Positions 1 to 7,938 of a DNA stretch of 64,000 nt are shown here, piece after piece. Under the pieces are notes generated by a model that was not told the DNA's origin, did not search any database, and saw only the letters and a program-made list of their open reading frames with translations. Both the position numbers and the translations under genes were made by a program. Source of the DNA: Streptomyces sp. NBC_01296. Lineage in GTDB: Bacteria; Actinomycetota; Actinomycetes; Streptomycetales; Streptomycetaceae. Every line of letters starts with the position of its first letter. Position 1 is the stretch's first letter. Location of the stretch: assembly GCF_035984415.1 (NCBI RefSeq), contig NZ_CP130720.1, forward strand, positions 2,418,001 through 2,482,000, written 5' to 3'.

Positions 1-1
1 G

Positions 2-193
2 GCGGCGCAGCAGGTGGAGTGGACCTGGTCGATGGTCCGGGACGAGCTCCTGGAGCGGCTGCGCGGGAACCCGTCCGTACGGGAGCTGGCCCCGGGCCTG
101 GAGGCCGCCGTCCGCGCGGGCACGGTCACCCCCACCTCGGCGGCGGACCGCATCCTGTCGGCGTTCGGCAACTCCGGCCCCGCCGGCGTTTGA
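2..193 (+). CDS. meaB: C-terminus of a MeaB-like GTPase (5' end outside window)
   Basis: The 63 residues before the TGA at 191-193 read as the C-terminal helical tail of the methylmalonyl-CoA mutase-associated GTPase family (MeaB/ArgK). They show the pattern W-[ST]-x-V-x-[DE]-L-x-x-R-L-x-x-x-P-x-V-R, followed by an acidic helix and a closing A-A-D-R-I-L-x-A-F. In this family the tail forms the dimerisation arm, and the protein protects and reloads the B12-dependent mutase. The GTPase domain is outside the window, so the call rests on the tail only. The frame is open from base 2. The gene is followed by a GC-rich hairpin and then by the convergent asparaginase gene. Confidence 0.65.
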   Translation, partial: AAQQVEWTWSMVRDELLERLRGNPSVRELAPGLEAAVRAGTVTPTSAADRILSAFGNSGPAGV

Positions 194-199
194 GGCGCG

Positions 200-232
200 G
201 GGTCTGCGCCCCCGCGACGGGGCCGCAGACCC
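200..232. terminator. GC-rich hairpin between convergent genes
   Basis: Arms GGGTCTGCG (200-208) and CGCAGACCC (224-232) pair perfectly, and the stem can extend inward with one mismatch. It lies just after the MeaB stop codon and before the end of the convergent asparaginase gene. No T-run follows, as is usual in this genus, so it may serve either strand. Confidence 0.6.
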
Positions 233-315
233 AACGGGGGTCCGGGGCCGCGCCCGGGGAAACGGTGAAAGGGCGGGGCGGGGAGACGGCACCGCGCAGC
301 GGAGCGCCAACCGGC

Positions 316-1317
316 TCAGGCAGTAACCAGCGCCGGCCCCGCCGAAGAAACACTGCGCTGCAGAATACGGACCTGGTCCGCCGCGTCCCCGGACGCCAGC
401 AGCGCCGAAAGCACCGCGATGCGGGCCTGCGGGGCGCGCAGCGTGCCCGTCGGAACGGCCCCCGCCGCCACCAGGTCCACCGCACCGCCGTGGGTGTAGA
501 TCTCCGTCACCGGCCCGGCGGCCACGCGCGTGGTCAGCGCCACCAGCACGCCCCGCGCCACGGCTCCCTTCACCGCGTCCACGATCTCCGGCGTGGCGTT
601 GCCCGCGCCCGTGCCGATCAGGACGATGCCCCGCGCACCCGCCGCGACCGCCGCGTTCAGGAGCACCGGGTCGCCGTCCGCATGGTGCATCACCATGTCC
701 ACCCGCGGCGGCAGCTCCGGCATCGCGGGCAGCGGCAGCGGCTCCGGGCGCTGCGGGGTGCGCAGCATGGTGACCTTGCCGAAGCCGATCTTCCCGAGGA
801 GCTCGGCAGAGGGGTCGGCGAACGCGTCCAGCGCCACCGACTGGGTCTTCACCGTGCCGCGGGCCGCGTGGACCCGCCCGCCGAAGGCGATCAGCACGCC
901 GAGCCCGCGCGTGGTGGCGGCGGTGAGCAGCGCGTCGTACAGGTTGCCCGGTCCGTCGCCGTCGGCGGTGCCCATGGGGCGCTGCGAGCCGGTGAACACC
1001 ACGGAGCGGGCGTCGTGGTGGTGGAGGTCGACGAGGAAGGCCGACTCCTCGAGGGTGTCGGTGCCGTGCGTGACGACGATGCCGTCCACGTCCGGGTCGG
1101 CGAGCACCTCGTGCACGGTGCGCAGCAGGGTGAGCTGGTGGGCGGTGGTCAGCCGGGGGCTGTTCACGCTGAACAGGTCCACCACCTCGACGGTGATGTC
1201 CTCGGGCAGCGGCGCGGTGGCCATGACCTCGCTGCCGTCGGCGTCCGCCGCGAAGCCGGAGCCCTGCCAGCGGCTGGCTATCGTCCCACCGGTGCTGATG
1301 ACGACGATCCGTCCCAT
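316..1317 (-). CDS. L-asparaginase
   Basis: The product is a 333-residue enzyme of the bacterial L-asparaginase/glutaminase family, which hydrolyses asparagine to aspartate and ammonia. The first catalytic threonine lies in the N-terminal motif STGGTIAS (residues 8-15). The second lies in VVTHGTDTLEESA, the Thr-Asp-Lys-type signature of the family, followed by the conserved FTGSQRPM segment. There is no signal peptide, which suggests a cytoplasmic enzyme. Length and domain order are normal. It is transcribed away from an Lrp/AsnC regulator gene, with palindromic sites between them, so control by that regulator and by an amino acid is likely. The ATG at 1317 is the only good start, because it leads directly into the first beta strand. 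Confidence 0.9.
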   Translation of the reverse strand: MGRIVVISTGGTIASRWQGSGFAADADGSEVMATAPLPEDITVEVVDLFSVNSPRLTTAHQLTLLRTVHEVLADPDVDGIVVTHGTDTLEESAFLVDLHHHDARSVVFTGSQRPMGTADGDGPGNLYDALLTAATTRGLGVLIAFGGRVHAARGTVKTQSVALDAFADPSAELLGKIGFGKVTMLRTPQRPEPLPLPAMPELPPRVDMVMHHADGDPVLLNAAVAAGARGIVLIGTGAGNATPEIVDAVKGAVARGVLVALTTRVAAGPVTEIYTHGGAVDLVAAGAVPTGTLRAPQARIAVLSALLASGDAADQVRILQRSVSSAGPALVTA

Positions 1318-1367
1318 GACCGCGGCCGCCCTTCCCTCGGATCACTCGTACACATGTGCTGAAAGCA

Positions 1368-1449
1368 GCAATGATACGGACATCTACGCGCAATGCGATT
1401 GCTTCTTCAGCCCGGCCTCCCGGCATTCCATGGGTGATAATTGCGCAAT
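1368..1449. promoter_or_regulatory. GCAAT palindromes, probable Lrp/AsnC operator
   Basis: The divergent promoter region holds GCAAT at 1368-1372, a perfect palindrome GCAAT-GCG-ATTGC at 1390-1402, and a second perfect palindrome ATTGCGCAAT at 1440-1449 that overlaps the regulator's ATG (1448). Repeated short palindromes over a divergent promoter and a start codon are what an autoregulating Lrp-type octamer would be expected to bind. Binding itself is inferred. Confidence 0.6.
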
Positions 1450-1903
1450 GGACTCGATTGACCGGGATATCTTGCGCGAGCTCCAGGCAGACGGCCGCCT
1501 CAGCAACCAGGAACTCGCCGCGCGCGTGGGCCTGACCCCCTCCCCCTGCATGCGCCGCGTGCGCCAGCTGGAACAGGACGGGGTGATCCAGGGCTACCGC
1601 GCCGTGATCTCCCCCGAGGCCGTGGGGCGCGGCTTCGAGGTGCTCGTCTCGGTGGAGGTGCGCCGCGACCGCGCCGCGGTGGAGGCCTTCGAGACCGCCC
1701 TCCAGGACATCCCCGACGTCATCGAGGCCTACCGCCTCTTCGGCAGCCCCGGCTGCCTGCTGCGGATCGCCGTCGCGGACCTGCGGGCGTACGAGCGCCT
1801 GTGGATCGAGCAGCTGACGGCCCTCTCCGGGGTCACCGAGGTCAACTCGCAGATCATCATGAAGCGCATCAAGGAACCGACCGGCCTGCCCGTCGAGCGC
1901 TGA
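1448..1903 (+). CDS. Lrp/AsnC family transcriptional regulator
   Basis: The 151-residue protein has the two-domain layout of the Lrp/AsnC family. The N-terminal winged helix (MDSIDRDILRELQADGRLSN..., recognition helix around TPSPCMRRVRQLEQ) is followed by a C-terminal RAM/ACT-like ligand domain ending in the usual SQIIMKRIKE. Such proteins bind amino acids and assemble as dimers to octamers. The upstream frame is open for far longer, but the family begins at MDSIDRDI, so the ATG at 1448 is chosen. It diverges from the asparaginase gene, which suggests it controls asparagine catabolism and its own synthesis. A kinase gene starts 60 bp downstream. Confidence 0.9.
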   Translation: MDSIDRDILRELQADGRLSNQELAARVGLTPSPCMRRVRQLEQDGVIQGYRAVISPEAVGRGFEVLVSVEVRRDRAAVEAFETALQDIPDVIEAYRLFGSPGCLLRIAVADLRAYERLWIEQLTALSGVTEVNSQIIMKRIKEPTGLPVER

Positions 1904-1963
1904 CGTCGACCGGACGTACCGGACGTACCGGCCGTACCGGACCAAGCGAAGGAAGCAGCACCC

Positions 1964-4069
1964 ATGGAACCTCTCGGCACCGGCGACCCGGTCCGGCTGG
2001 GCCCGTACCGACTCCTCGGCGTCCTCGGCGCGGGCGGCATGGGCAAGGTCTACTTCGGGCGGGACGAGGGCGGCCGGACCGCGGCGGTCAAGGTGCTGCT
2101 GCCGGAGCTCGCGCACGACCCGAACCTCGCCCAGCGCTTCGTCCGCGAGGCGCACACGGCGCAGGCCGTCACCAGCTCCGGCGTGGCCCGCGTCCTGAAC
2201 GCGATGAGCGAGGACGGCAACCGGCCCTGGATCGCCACCGAGTTCCTGACCGGGCCCACGCTCGACGACGCCGTGCGCCGGTACGGGCCCTTCGGCGCCG
2301 ACGGGGTCCGCGCGCTCGCCGCCTCCCTCGCCGCCACCCTGCGCGAGATCCACGCCGCGGGCCTGGTCCACCGCGACCTGAAGCCGGCCAACATCGTGCT
2401 CACCTCGGGCGGGCCGCGCGTCATCGACTTCGGCATCGCCCGCCCCGAGCACGGTCTGACGCTCACCACCACCGGCCAGGTCCCGGCCACTCCCGGCTAC
2501 GGCGCCCCCGAGCAGGTGCTCGGCCGGCGCGTGGGTCCCGCCGCGGACGTCTTCTCGCTGGGCGCGGTGCTCGCGTACGCGGCGAGCGGGCAGCGCGCCT
2601 TCGACGGGACGCACGTGGCCGCCGTCCAGTACGAGGTGGTGCACGGCGAGGCCCAACTCACCGGCGTTCCCGACGAGTTGCGGCATCTCATAGCGCCCTG
2701 CCTCGCCAAGGACCCCGCGCTGCGCCCGACCCCCGAGCAGATCGCGGGCGCCTTCGCACCGCCGCGCGGAGCGGACCGCATCTGGCGTACGGGGCCGCTC
2801 GCCCAGGACATCGCGCACCGCGGGAGCGAGGCCGAGCGGCAGGCCGCCACGGTGATCGGCCAGGGGCCCGGAACCGGCCCCTCCCGCAGACGGGTGCTGC
2901 GCGCCTCCCTCGCGGCCGGCGGGGCGCTGGCCGCCACCGGCGGCGCGACGGGCGCCTGGTGGCTGATGCGCGGCGAAGTCCTCCCCCCGCCCGGCGAGGC
3001 CCACAACGCGGAGCCCCTGTCCCCGCTCTCCGCACAGTCCGGCACGCCTCCGAACCCCCTGTGGGGGCCGCTGCCGGTGGCGGCGCAGTCGGTGGACGGT
3101 GTCGTCACCACCCCGCTCCCGGCGCTCGACGTGGTCGTCTTCGCCGCGAAGGAGGGCGGGTTGGCCGCCCGGCTGACGGCCGACGGCAAGGAGAAGTGGC
3201 GGCTGCCCGGCACCACTCCCGCCGCCGGCCTGGTCGCCCTGCCGGGCAGCCGGTTCGTCACCGGCGGTCCCGGCGGGGGGCTGCTGTGCTTCGAAGCCTC
3301 CACCAGCAAGCGGCTGTGGACGGTCGCCGCCGACACCAACCGCATCCTGGCCGCGGACGCGTCGGCCGTGTACCTGGTGACCCGGGACGGGCGGCTGCGC
3401 GCCGTGGACACCGCCACCCGCAAGGTCCGCTGGACCGTGGCGCTGGAGCAGAACTCCCTGCGGGCGCCCGGCTCGAAGGCCGCGCCCGGCGCACGGGCCG
3501 CGGCCGGCCCGGACCGGCTCGTGGTCTGCGGCGCCGACGGCACGGTGTTCGCCGTCGACACCTCGACGGGCGGCACCATCTGGAAGGTCGTCAGTCAGGC
3601 GCGGTCCGCCGTGCAGCCGCTCGTCGTGGGGGATGCGGTGTACCTCGGCGGCCGGACCCTGAACGGGCTGAACATCAGGACGGGCACCGAGCTGTGGGAC
3701 CCGACCGACGCGAAGGAGCCCCCGAAGGAGGACAGCGGCGGCTGGGGGCCGCCGGTCCAGTACGGCGAGTCCCTGTGGGCCATGGACGGTACGGCGATGA
3801 GCCAGGCGCGGCTCTCGACCGGACTGCCCACCGCGTGGGGCAGCGCCGTCCACGGCCCCCTGCCGCACGTCCCCCCCGTGGTGCAGGCCCGTACGGTCTT
3901 CGCCGTGGAGGGCGAGGGCCAGGGCGTCTCGGCCTACTCCGCCTTCGGCGGCAAGCGGATGTGGACCTGGTCGCCCGAGTCGCGCGGGGTCTGGGCCATG
4001 GCCGGCGCCGGGAACCGCCTGTTCACCGTCAACAGCTGGAAGCTGACCGCCCTGCCGGTCGTAAACTGA
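1964..4069 (+). CDS. membrane Ser/Thr protein kinase with PQQ-type beta-propeller
   Basis: The protein has 701 residues. Residues about 15-270 are a bacterial Hanks-type kinase: glycine loop GAGGMGKVY, ATP lysine K43, catalytic HRDLKPAN at 136-143, and DFG at 155-157. A basic stretch RRRVLRAS and a hydrophobic helix (about residues 310-330) form one membrane crossing. The remaining roughly 360 residues carry repeated W/G-rich blades of a PQQ-like propeller, expected to be extracellular and to sense ligands or cell-wall material. A good Shine-Dalgarno (GAAGGAAG) lies about 9 nt before the ATG. It is the first of three adjacent kinase-fold genes; the next begins 48 bp downstream. Confidence 0.9.
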   Translation: MEPLGTGDPVRLGPYRLLGVLGAGGMGKVYFGRDEGGRTAAVKVLLPELAHDPNLAQRFVREAHTAQAVTSSGVARVLNAMSEDGNRPWIATEFLTGPTLDDAVRRYGPFGADGVRALAASLAATLREIHAAGLVHRDLKPANIVLTSGGPRVIDFGIARPEHGLTLTTTGQVPATPGYGAPEQVLGRRVGPAADVFSLGAVLAYAASGQRAFDGTHVAAVQYEVVHGEAQLTGVPDELRHLIAPCLAKDPALRPTPEQIAGAFAPPRGADRIWRTGPLAQDIAHRGSEAERQAATVIGQGPGTGPSRRRVLRASLAAGGALAATGGATGAWWLMRGEVLPPPGEAHNAEPLSPLSAQSGTPPNPLWGPLPVAAQSVDGVVTTPLPALDVVVFAAKEGGLAARLTADGKEKWRLPGTTPAAGLVALPGSRFVTGGPGGGLLCFEASTSKRLWTVAADTNRILAADASAVYLVTRDGRLRAVDTATRKVRWTVALEQNSLRAPGSKAAPGARAAAGPDRLVVCGADGTVFAVDTSTGGTIWKVVSQARSAVQPLVVGDAVYLGGRTLNGLNIRTGTELWDPTDAKEPPKEDSGGWGPPVQYGESLWAMDGTAMSQARLSTGLPTAWGSAVHGPLPHVPPVVQARTVFAVEGEGQGVSAYSAFGGKRMWTWSPESRGVWAMAGAGNRLFTVNSWKLTALPVVN

Positions 4070-4117
4070 CGATCGCCTAGGCTCGGGGCCCAGCATCCGA
4101 ACCGGGAGACCGCGCGC

Positions 4118-5077
4118 ATGGAACGCCTACGGCAGGACGACCCCCCGCAGATCGGGCCGTTCACGACCCTGGCGCGGCTCGACCCGGAGGCCGCCGAGCG
4201 CTCCGTCCCCGAACGCCGGTACCTCGCGCGCAGCGCCGACGGGGAGCGCACCGTCCTCGTCGGCGTACCGCGGGTCGGCGCCGATCCCTCCCGGTGGGCG
4301 GTCGAGGCCGAGGGCGCCCGGCGGCTGCGGCTGCCGCGGTTCCTCGACGTCGCCGAGGTCGGCGGCACGGCCGGCTTCCCCTGGTACGCGGCCCCGTACA
4401 CGCCGGTGCTGCCGCTGCCGGCGGTGCTCGCCGCCCACGGCGGTCCGCTGCCCGAGGACGTCGTACGCGGGCTCGGCGCCGCCCTCGCGGAGGGGCTCAC
4501 CGCCGCGCACGCCCAGGGGGTGGCGCACGCGGGCCTGTCGCCGGCCGCCGTACTGGTCACCCCCGGCGGGCCGGTGCTGTCGTGCTTCGGCGCGGTGCGG
4601 GCCGCCGCTCCCGACGGGGTGCACCGGGCCGGGCTGCCGGGGCTCGACCCGGGCTGCCTGGCTCCGGAACAGGCCTCGGGCGGAGCCCCCGGGCCGCTCG
4701 GGGACGTCTTCGCGCTGGGGTCCGTACTGGCCTACGCGTCGACCGGCCACACGGTGCCCGAGCAGAGTGAACTGCCGCCCGGGCTGCGCGGGTTGGTGGG
4801 GGCCTGCCTGGCGCGGGATCCCGCGGACCGGCCCCGGTCCGCCGGGGAGCTGCTGCGCGGGCTGGCCGCACCGGCGCGGGTGCCGGACCCGCGGCTGCCG
4901 CCCTCCCCCGGGCCTGCCACGGCCCTCGACGGCGCCGCTCACCCGGTCGTCCTGCCGGGCCGCGTCGTCGCCGCGTTCGCCGCCCAGTCGGCGTGGCTGC
5001 TCGCCGCCGAACTCCCTGCGGTTCAGCAGCCGTTCACGTCACCCGCGTCACCCGCGTCACCCCAGAAAGCGTACTGA
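4118..5077 (+). CDS. pseudokinase (degenerate Ser/Thr kinase fold)
   Basis: The 319-residue protein aligns over its length with the kinase domains on both sides but has lost every catalytic feature I can check. There is no glycine loop and no VAIK lysine (the strand reads RTVLVGVPRV). The HRD motif is H137-A-G, and DFG is C156-F-G. The fold residues around APEQ (in CLAPEQASGG), the later D-V-F-A-L-G-S-V-L-A-Y helix and the R-P-x-S-A-G-E-L-L end are kept. There is no membrane segment or propeller. It lies 48 bp after the first kinase and 5 bp before the third. A role as an allosteric partner or scaffold for the flanking kinases is inferred. It is probably not a pseudogene, since the frame is intact. 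Confidence 0.8.
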   Translation: MERLRQDDPPQIGPFTTLARLDPEAAERSVPERRYLARSADGERTVLVGVPRVGADPSRWAVEAEGARRLRLPRFLDVAEVGGTAGFPWYAAPYTPVLPLPAVLAAHGGPLPEDVVRGLGAALAEGLTAAHAQGVAHAGLSPAAVLVTPGGPVLSCFGAVRAAAPDGVHRAGLPGLDPGCLAPEQASGGAPGPLGDVFALGSVLAYASTGHTVPEQSELPPGLRGLVGACLARDPADRPRSAGELLRGLAAPARVPDPRLPPSPGPATALDGAAHPVVLPGRVVAAFAAQSAWLLAAELPAVQQPFTSPASPASPQKAY

Positions 5078-5082
5078 CCCCG

Positions 5083-7299
5083 ATGCCTCAGCTCCCGTCC
5101 CCGCTCGCACCGCTCACGCACGACGACCCGGAGCACCTCGGCGGCCACCGGCTGCTCGCCCGGCTCGGCAGCGGCGGCATGGGCACGGTCTACCTGGCCC
5201 GTTCGGCGGGCGGGCGTACGGTCGCGCTCAAGACCGTGCACACCCGGATTGCCGCCGACACCTCCTTCCGCACCCGGTTCCGGCTGGAGTCGGACGCGGC
5301 GCGGGTCATCGGCGACCGGTACGGGGCGCGTGTGTTCGGCGCCGACCCGCTGGCACCGACGCCGTGGCTGGCGACGGAGTACGTGATCGGCCCGCAGCTC
5401 GACGGGGCCGTCCGCCTCGGCGGTCCGCTGCCCGAGGCGTCGGTCCGCTCGCTGGGCGCCGATCTCGCCCGCGCCCTCGGCCAGTTGCACCGCTCGGACG
5501 TGGTGCACCGCGACCTCAAGCCCTCCAACATCATGGTCACCGCCGCCGGGCCCAAGGTCATCGACTTCGGCATCGCGCGGGCCCTCGGCGACGAGCGGCT
5601 GACCAGTACGGGGGCCGCGGCCGGCACCCCCGCCTTCATGTCGCCGGAGCAGGCCGGCGGCCTCGAACACACCCCGGCCGGCGATGTGTTCGCGCTCGCG
5701 GGCGTCCTGGTCTTCGCGGCCACCGGGCACGCCCCGTTCGGCGGCGGCCAGGCCGCGGACCTCCTGTACCGGGTGCGGTACGCGGAGGCCGACCTCGGCG
5801 GCGTACCGACCGGACTGGCACCGCTGCTGGCCCGCTGCCTGAGCAAGGACCCGGCCCTGCGGCCGGGCACCGACGAGCTGGCGGAACTCCTCTCCCCCGA
5901 CGAGGCGGCCGTCTTCGCCGACGGGCTGCCGCAGCCGGTCCTCGCGGACATCGCCCGGCGCGCGGCGGCGGTGTGGCAGGCGCCGCCGGCCCGGCTCACG
6001 GCTCCCGCCGAGGAGCCGGCGACCGTCGCCGCGGCGCAGACCGGCATGTCGCGGCGCAGACTCCTGACGCTGAGCGGCGGCGCGGCGGTCGCCGGGACCG
6101 TACTGGCGGCGGGCGGCGGCTGGTGGGCCTGGCGCAGCAGCCGGTCGGGCAACGCCGCGAAGAAGACCCCCATTCTCCAGCCGCCGCCCGAGCCGCTGTG
6201 GTGGGTCGACGCGTCCATCCCCCCGGTCCTCCCCGAGCCCCTGCGCGTGGGCGATGTCCTGGTCGCCGTCATGGGGATCACGGTCGAGGCCGTCGACGCG
6301 CGGAGCGGCGCGGACGAGACGGGGTTCTTCGGTTACGGGGACCGCTGGCGGGTCGGCACCGACGGCAAGGTCCTGTACGGGCTCGGGAGGCGGGACCCCG
6401 ACACCGTGCCCGACAAGGCGGTCGCGGTCTCCGTCCTGCCCATGCAGTACGTGGAACGCGGCAAGGAGGCGCCGCCACGCCTTCGCCTGCCCGCGTACGA
6501 CGGCACCCACCCCATGACCCAGATCCTGGGCGTGAGCGGGGACACCGTGTTCCTGCACGCGAAGGCCGCGGGCGGCGAGCAGTGGTCGGTGGTGGCCGCG
6601 AGCCTGGCCTCCGGCAAGGAGCTGTGGCGGCAGCCGGCGGCGGGCCCCACCGCGCACCAGATCGAGCTGCAGCGCCCGGCCGTGGTCCGGCTCAAGGCCG
6701 TACGCGGCGGGGTGCTGCTGTGGCAGCGGGCCGAACTCGGCGACGACCTGCGGGTCTCCCTCCACGACGCGGCGAACGGCACCGAACGCTGGTCCGCGAC
6801 CCTGGCGGCGCCGGGCGCGACCCCGGACCAGCCGGCCACGGACGAGGACCACGTCTACCTGGGCGCGGCCACGGTCCAGGCCCTGCGCCTCTCGGACGGC
6901 AAACCCGCCTGGTCCTTCGGCGAGGGCCGCGACGTGGGCCCGGTCGCGGGCAAGCGCCGCTACGGCATCCCGACCGTCCGGGACGGCGTGGTCTACGCCG
7001 TCGAGGGCACCCACGGCATCGTCGCCCTGGACGCCCGCACCGGAACCGAACGCTGGCGCGAGACCACCCCGAAGAAGTCCGCCCCACAGGAGCCGGCACC
7101 CGACCGCGACGTGGCCCCGGTGGCCACGCCGAACCACATCTACTACCTGGACACCCTGGGCGTCCGAGCCGTCGACCTCCGCACCCACCGCCCGATCTGG
7201 CGCTACGAGACCAAGGCGACCACCCTGACCCCGGACCCGTCCGGAACCCGGCTGTACGTCCGCGAGAAGGGCAGGATGACAGCCCTCCCGTCCGACTGA
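5083..7299 (+). CDS. membrane Ser/Thr protein kinase with PQQ-type beta-propeller
   Basis: The protein has 738 residues starting MPQLPSPLAPLTHDD. The ATG at 5083 is preferred to upstream codons because it sits 5 bp after the pseudokinase stop and matches the start of the first kinase's domain. The kinase has loop GSGGMGTVY, K50, HRDLKPSN from H142, and DFG from D161. A basic SRRRLL and a hydrophobic helix near residues 325-350 cross the membrane, followed by a roughly 380-residue propeller with repeated WSATL/WRETT-type blades. The architecture is the same as the first kinase, so the cluster looks like a duplicated pair with a degenerate copy between them. It is likely to be co-transcribed with the two upstream genes. 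Confidence 0.9.
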   Translation: MPQLPSPLAPLTHDDPEHLGGHRLLARLGSGGMGTVYLARSAGGRTVALKTVHTRIAADTSFRTRFRLESDAARVIGDRYGARVFGADPLAPTPWLATEYVIGPQLDGAVRLGGPLPEASVRSLGADLARALGQLHRSDVVHRDLKPSNIMVTAAGPKVIDFGIARALGDERLTSTGAAAGTPAFMSPEQAGGLEHTPAGDVFALAGVLVFAATGHAPFGGGQAADLLYRVRYAEADLGGVPTGLAPLLARCLSKDPALRPGTDELAELLSPDEAAVFADGLPQPVLADIARRAAAVWQAPPARLTAPAEEPATVAAAQTGMSRRRLLTLSGGAAVAGTVLAAGGGWWAWRSSRSGNAAKKTPILQPPPEPLWWVDASIPPVLPEPLRVGDVLVAVMGITVEAVDARSGADETGFFGYGDRWRVGTDGKVLYGLGRRDPDTVPDKAVAVSVLPMQYVERGKEAPPRLRLPAYDGTHPMTQILGVSGDTVFLHAKAAGGEQWSVVAASLASGKELWRQPAAGPTAHQIELQRPAVVRLKAVRGGVLLWQRAELGDDLRVSLHDAANGTERWSATLAAPGATPDQPATDEDHVYLGAATVQALRLSDGKPAWSFGEGRDVGPVAGKRRYGIPTVRDGVVYAVEGTHGIVALDARTGTERWRETTPKKSAPQEPAPDRDVAPVATPNHIYYLDTLGVRAVDLRTHRPIWRYETKATTLTPDPSGTRLYVREKGRMTALPSD

Positions 7300-7329
7300 C
7301 TCCGCCAACCCCATGCACTTCAGCCCCTG

Positions 7330-7425
7330 ACGCTGATCGCCGCCGAGCTCATCGCCAACGCCGGGTCGGGGCGCGGTCTGCTCGTCGTGGCCCGCCTGGC
7401 GGAGCTGTGCGTTTCACGCCATTGA
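7330..7425 (+). pseudogene. remnant of an anti-sigma-like HATPase gene
   Basis: An open stretch ending in TGA encodes AAELIANA directly joined to GSGRGLLVVARLAE. These are the N-box and the G-box end of the HATPase domain found intact at 51891-52370, with the middle deleted. No start or RBS is visible. It is read as a scar of a deleted gene; it is short, so the identification is tentative. The rest of the 7300-7533 gap shows only a 6-bp-stem palindrome at 7448-7468. Confidence 0.4.
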
Positions 7426-7533
7426 CCAGCGGGTTTCGGCTATATGCGGGGCTGTCGTGCATAGCCCCCGATAGCCTCGTCGGTCCGTCGGTCCGTGTGT
7501 CTGCCGCACGGGGAATCCAGGGGGACAGTGAAC

Positions 7534-7938
7534 ATGAGCGCCATCCACGCGGGCCCGCCCGGCTACCGCGTCTCCATCGTCGACGAGGACCCGCTCCGCG
7601 CCCGGCGCGAAGCACGCGAACTGCTCGCTGCGATCGCCGACACCGATCCACAGGCCGCTCTCGACGTCCCGCGCCCGCAGGCGGTGGCCCAGGAAACCGA
7701 CAAGGGCGGGCCCGTCACCGACTTGATCGGACTGGTGTTCAGCGGCGGTTCCATGGTCGCCGCCGGTATCCAGATCTGGCTGGCCCGCGCACCGCAGCGG
7801 ACGATCGTCGTCACCCGGCCCGACGGGGCCACCCTGCGCATCTCCGGCAAGCGGGCACGCACCGACGACGAGCAGATCGAGCGGTTCCTCACCGGCGGCT
7901 CGCAGGACGGTCTCGCGGACGGACCGGCCGCGGAGTGA
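7534..7938 (+). CDS. EACC1-like effector-associated protein
   Basis: The 134-residue protein has an N-terminal polar part, a central hydrophobic helix (LIGLVFSGGSMVAAGIQIWLA) and a C-terminal small beta domain with IVVTRPDGATLRISGKRA and a closing helix QIERFLTGG. This layout fits 'effector-associated constant component 1' (EACC1), a family described next to caspase-, trypsin- and other effectors in bacterial conflict systems. GGGGGAC lies 6-12 nt before the ATG at 7534. Its stop overlaps the start of the caspase-helicase gene by 4 nt (GTGA), so the two are translationally coupled and probably form one system. The family call is from memory of its pattern, not from a search. Confidence 0.65.
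   Translation: MSAIHAGPPGYRVSIVDEDPLRARREARELLAAIADTDPQAALDVPRPQAVAQETDKGGPVTDLIGLVFSGGSMVAAGIQIWLARAPQRTIVVTRPDGATLRISGKRARTDDEQIERFLTGGSQDGLADGPAAE

Noticed and set aside
7448..7468. GGGGCT/AGCCCC palindrome as the promoter or operator of the EACC1-caspase genes
   Set aside because: The 6-bp arms are common by chance at this GC content, and no convincing -35/-10 pair could be placed with it.
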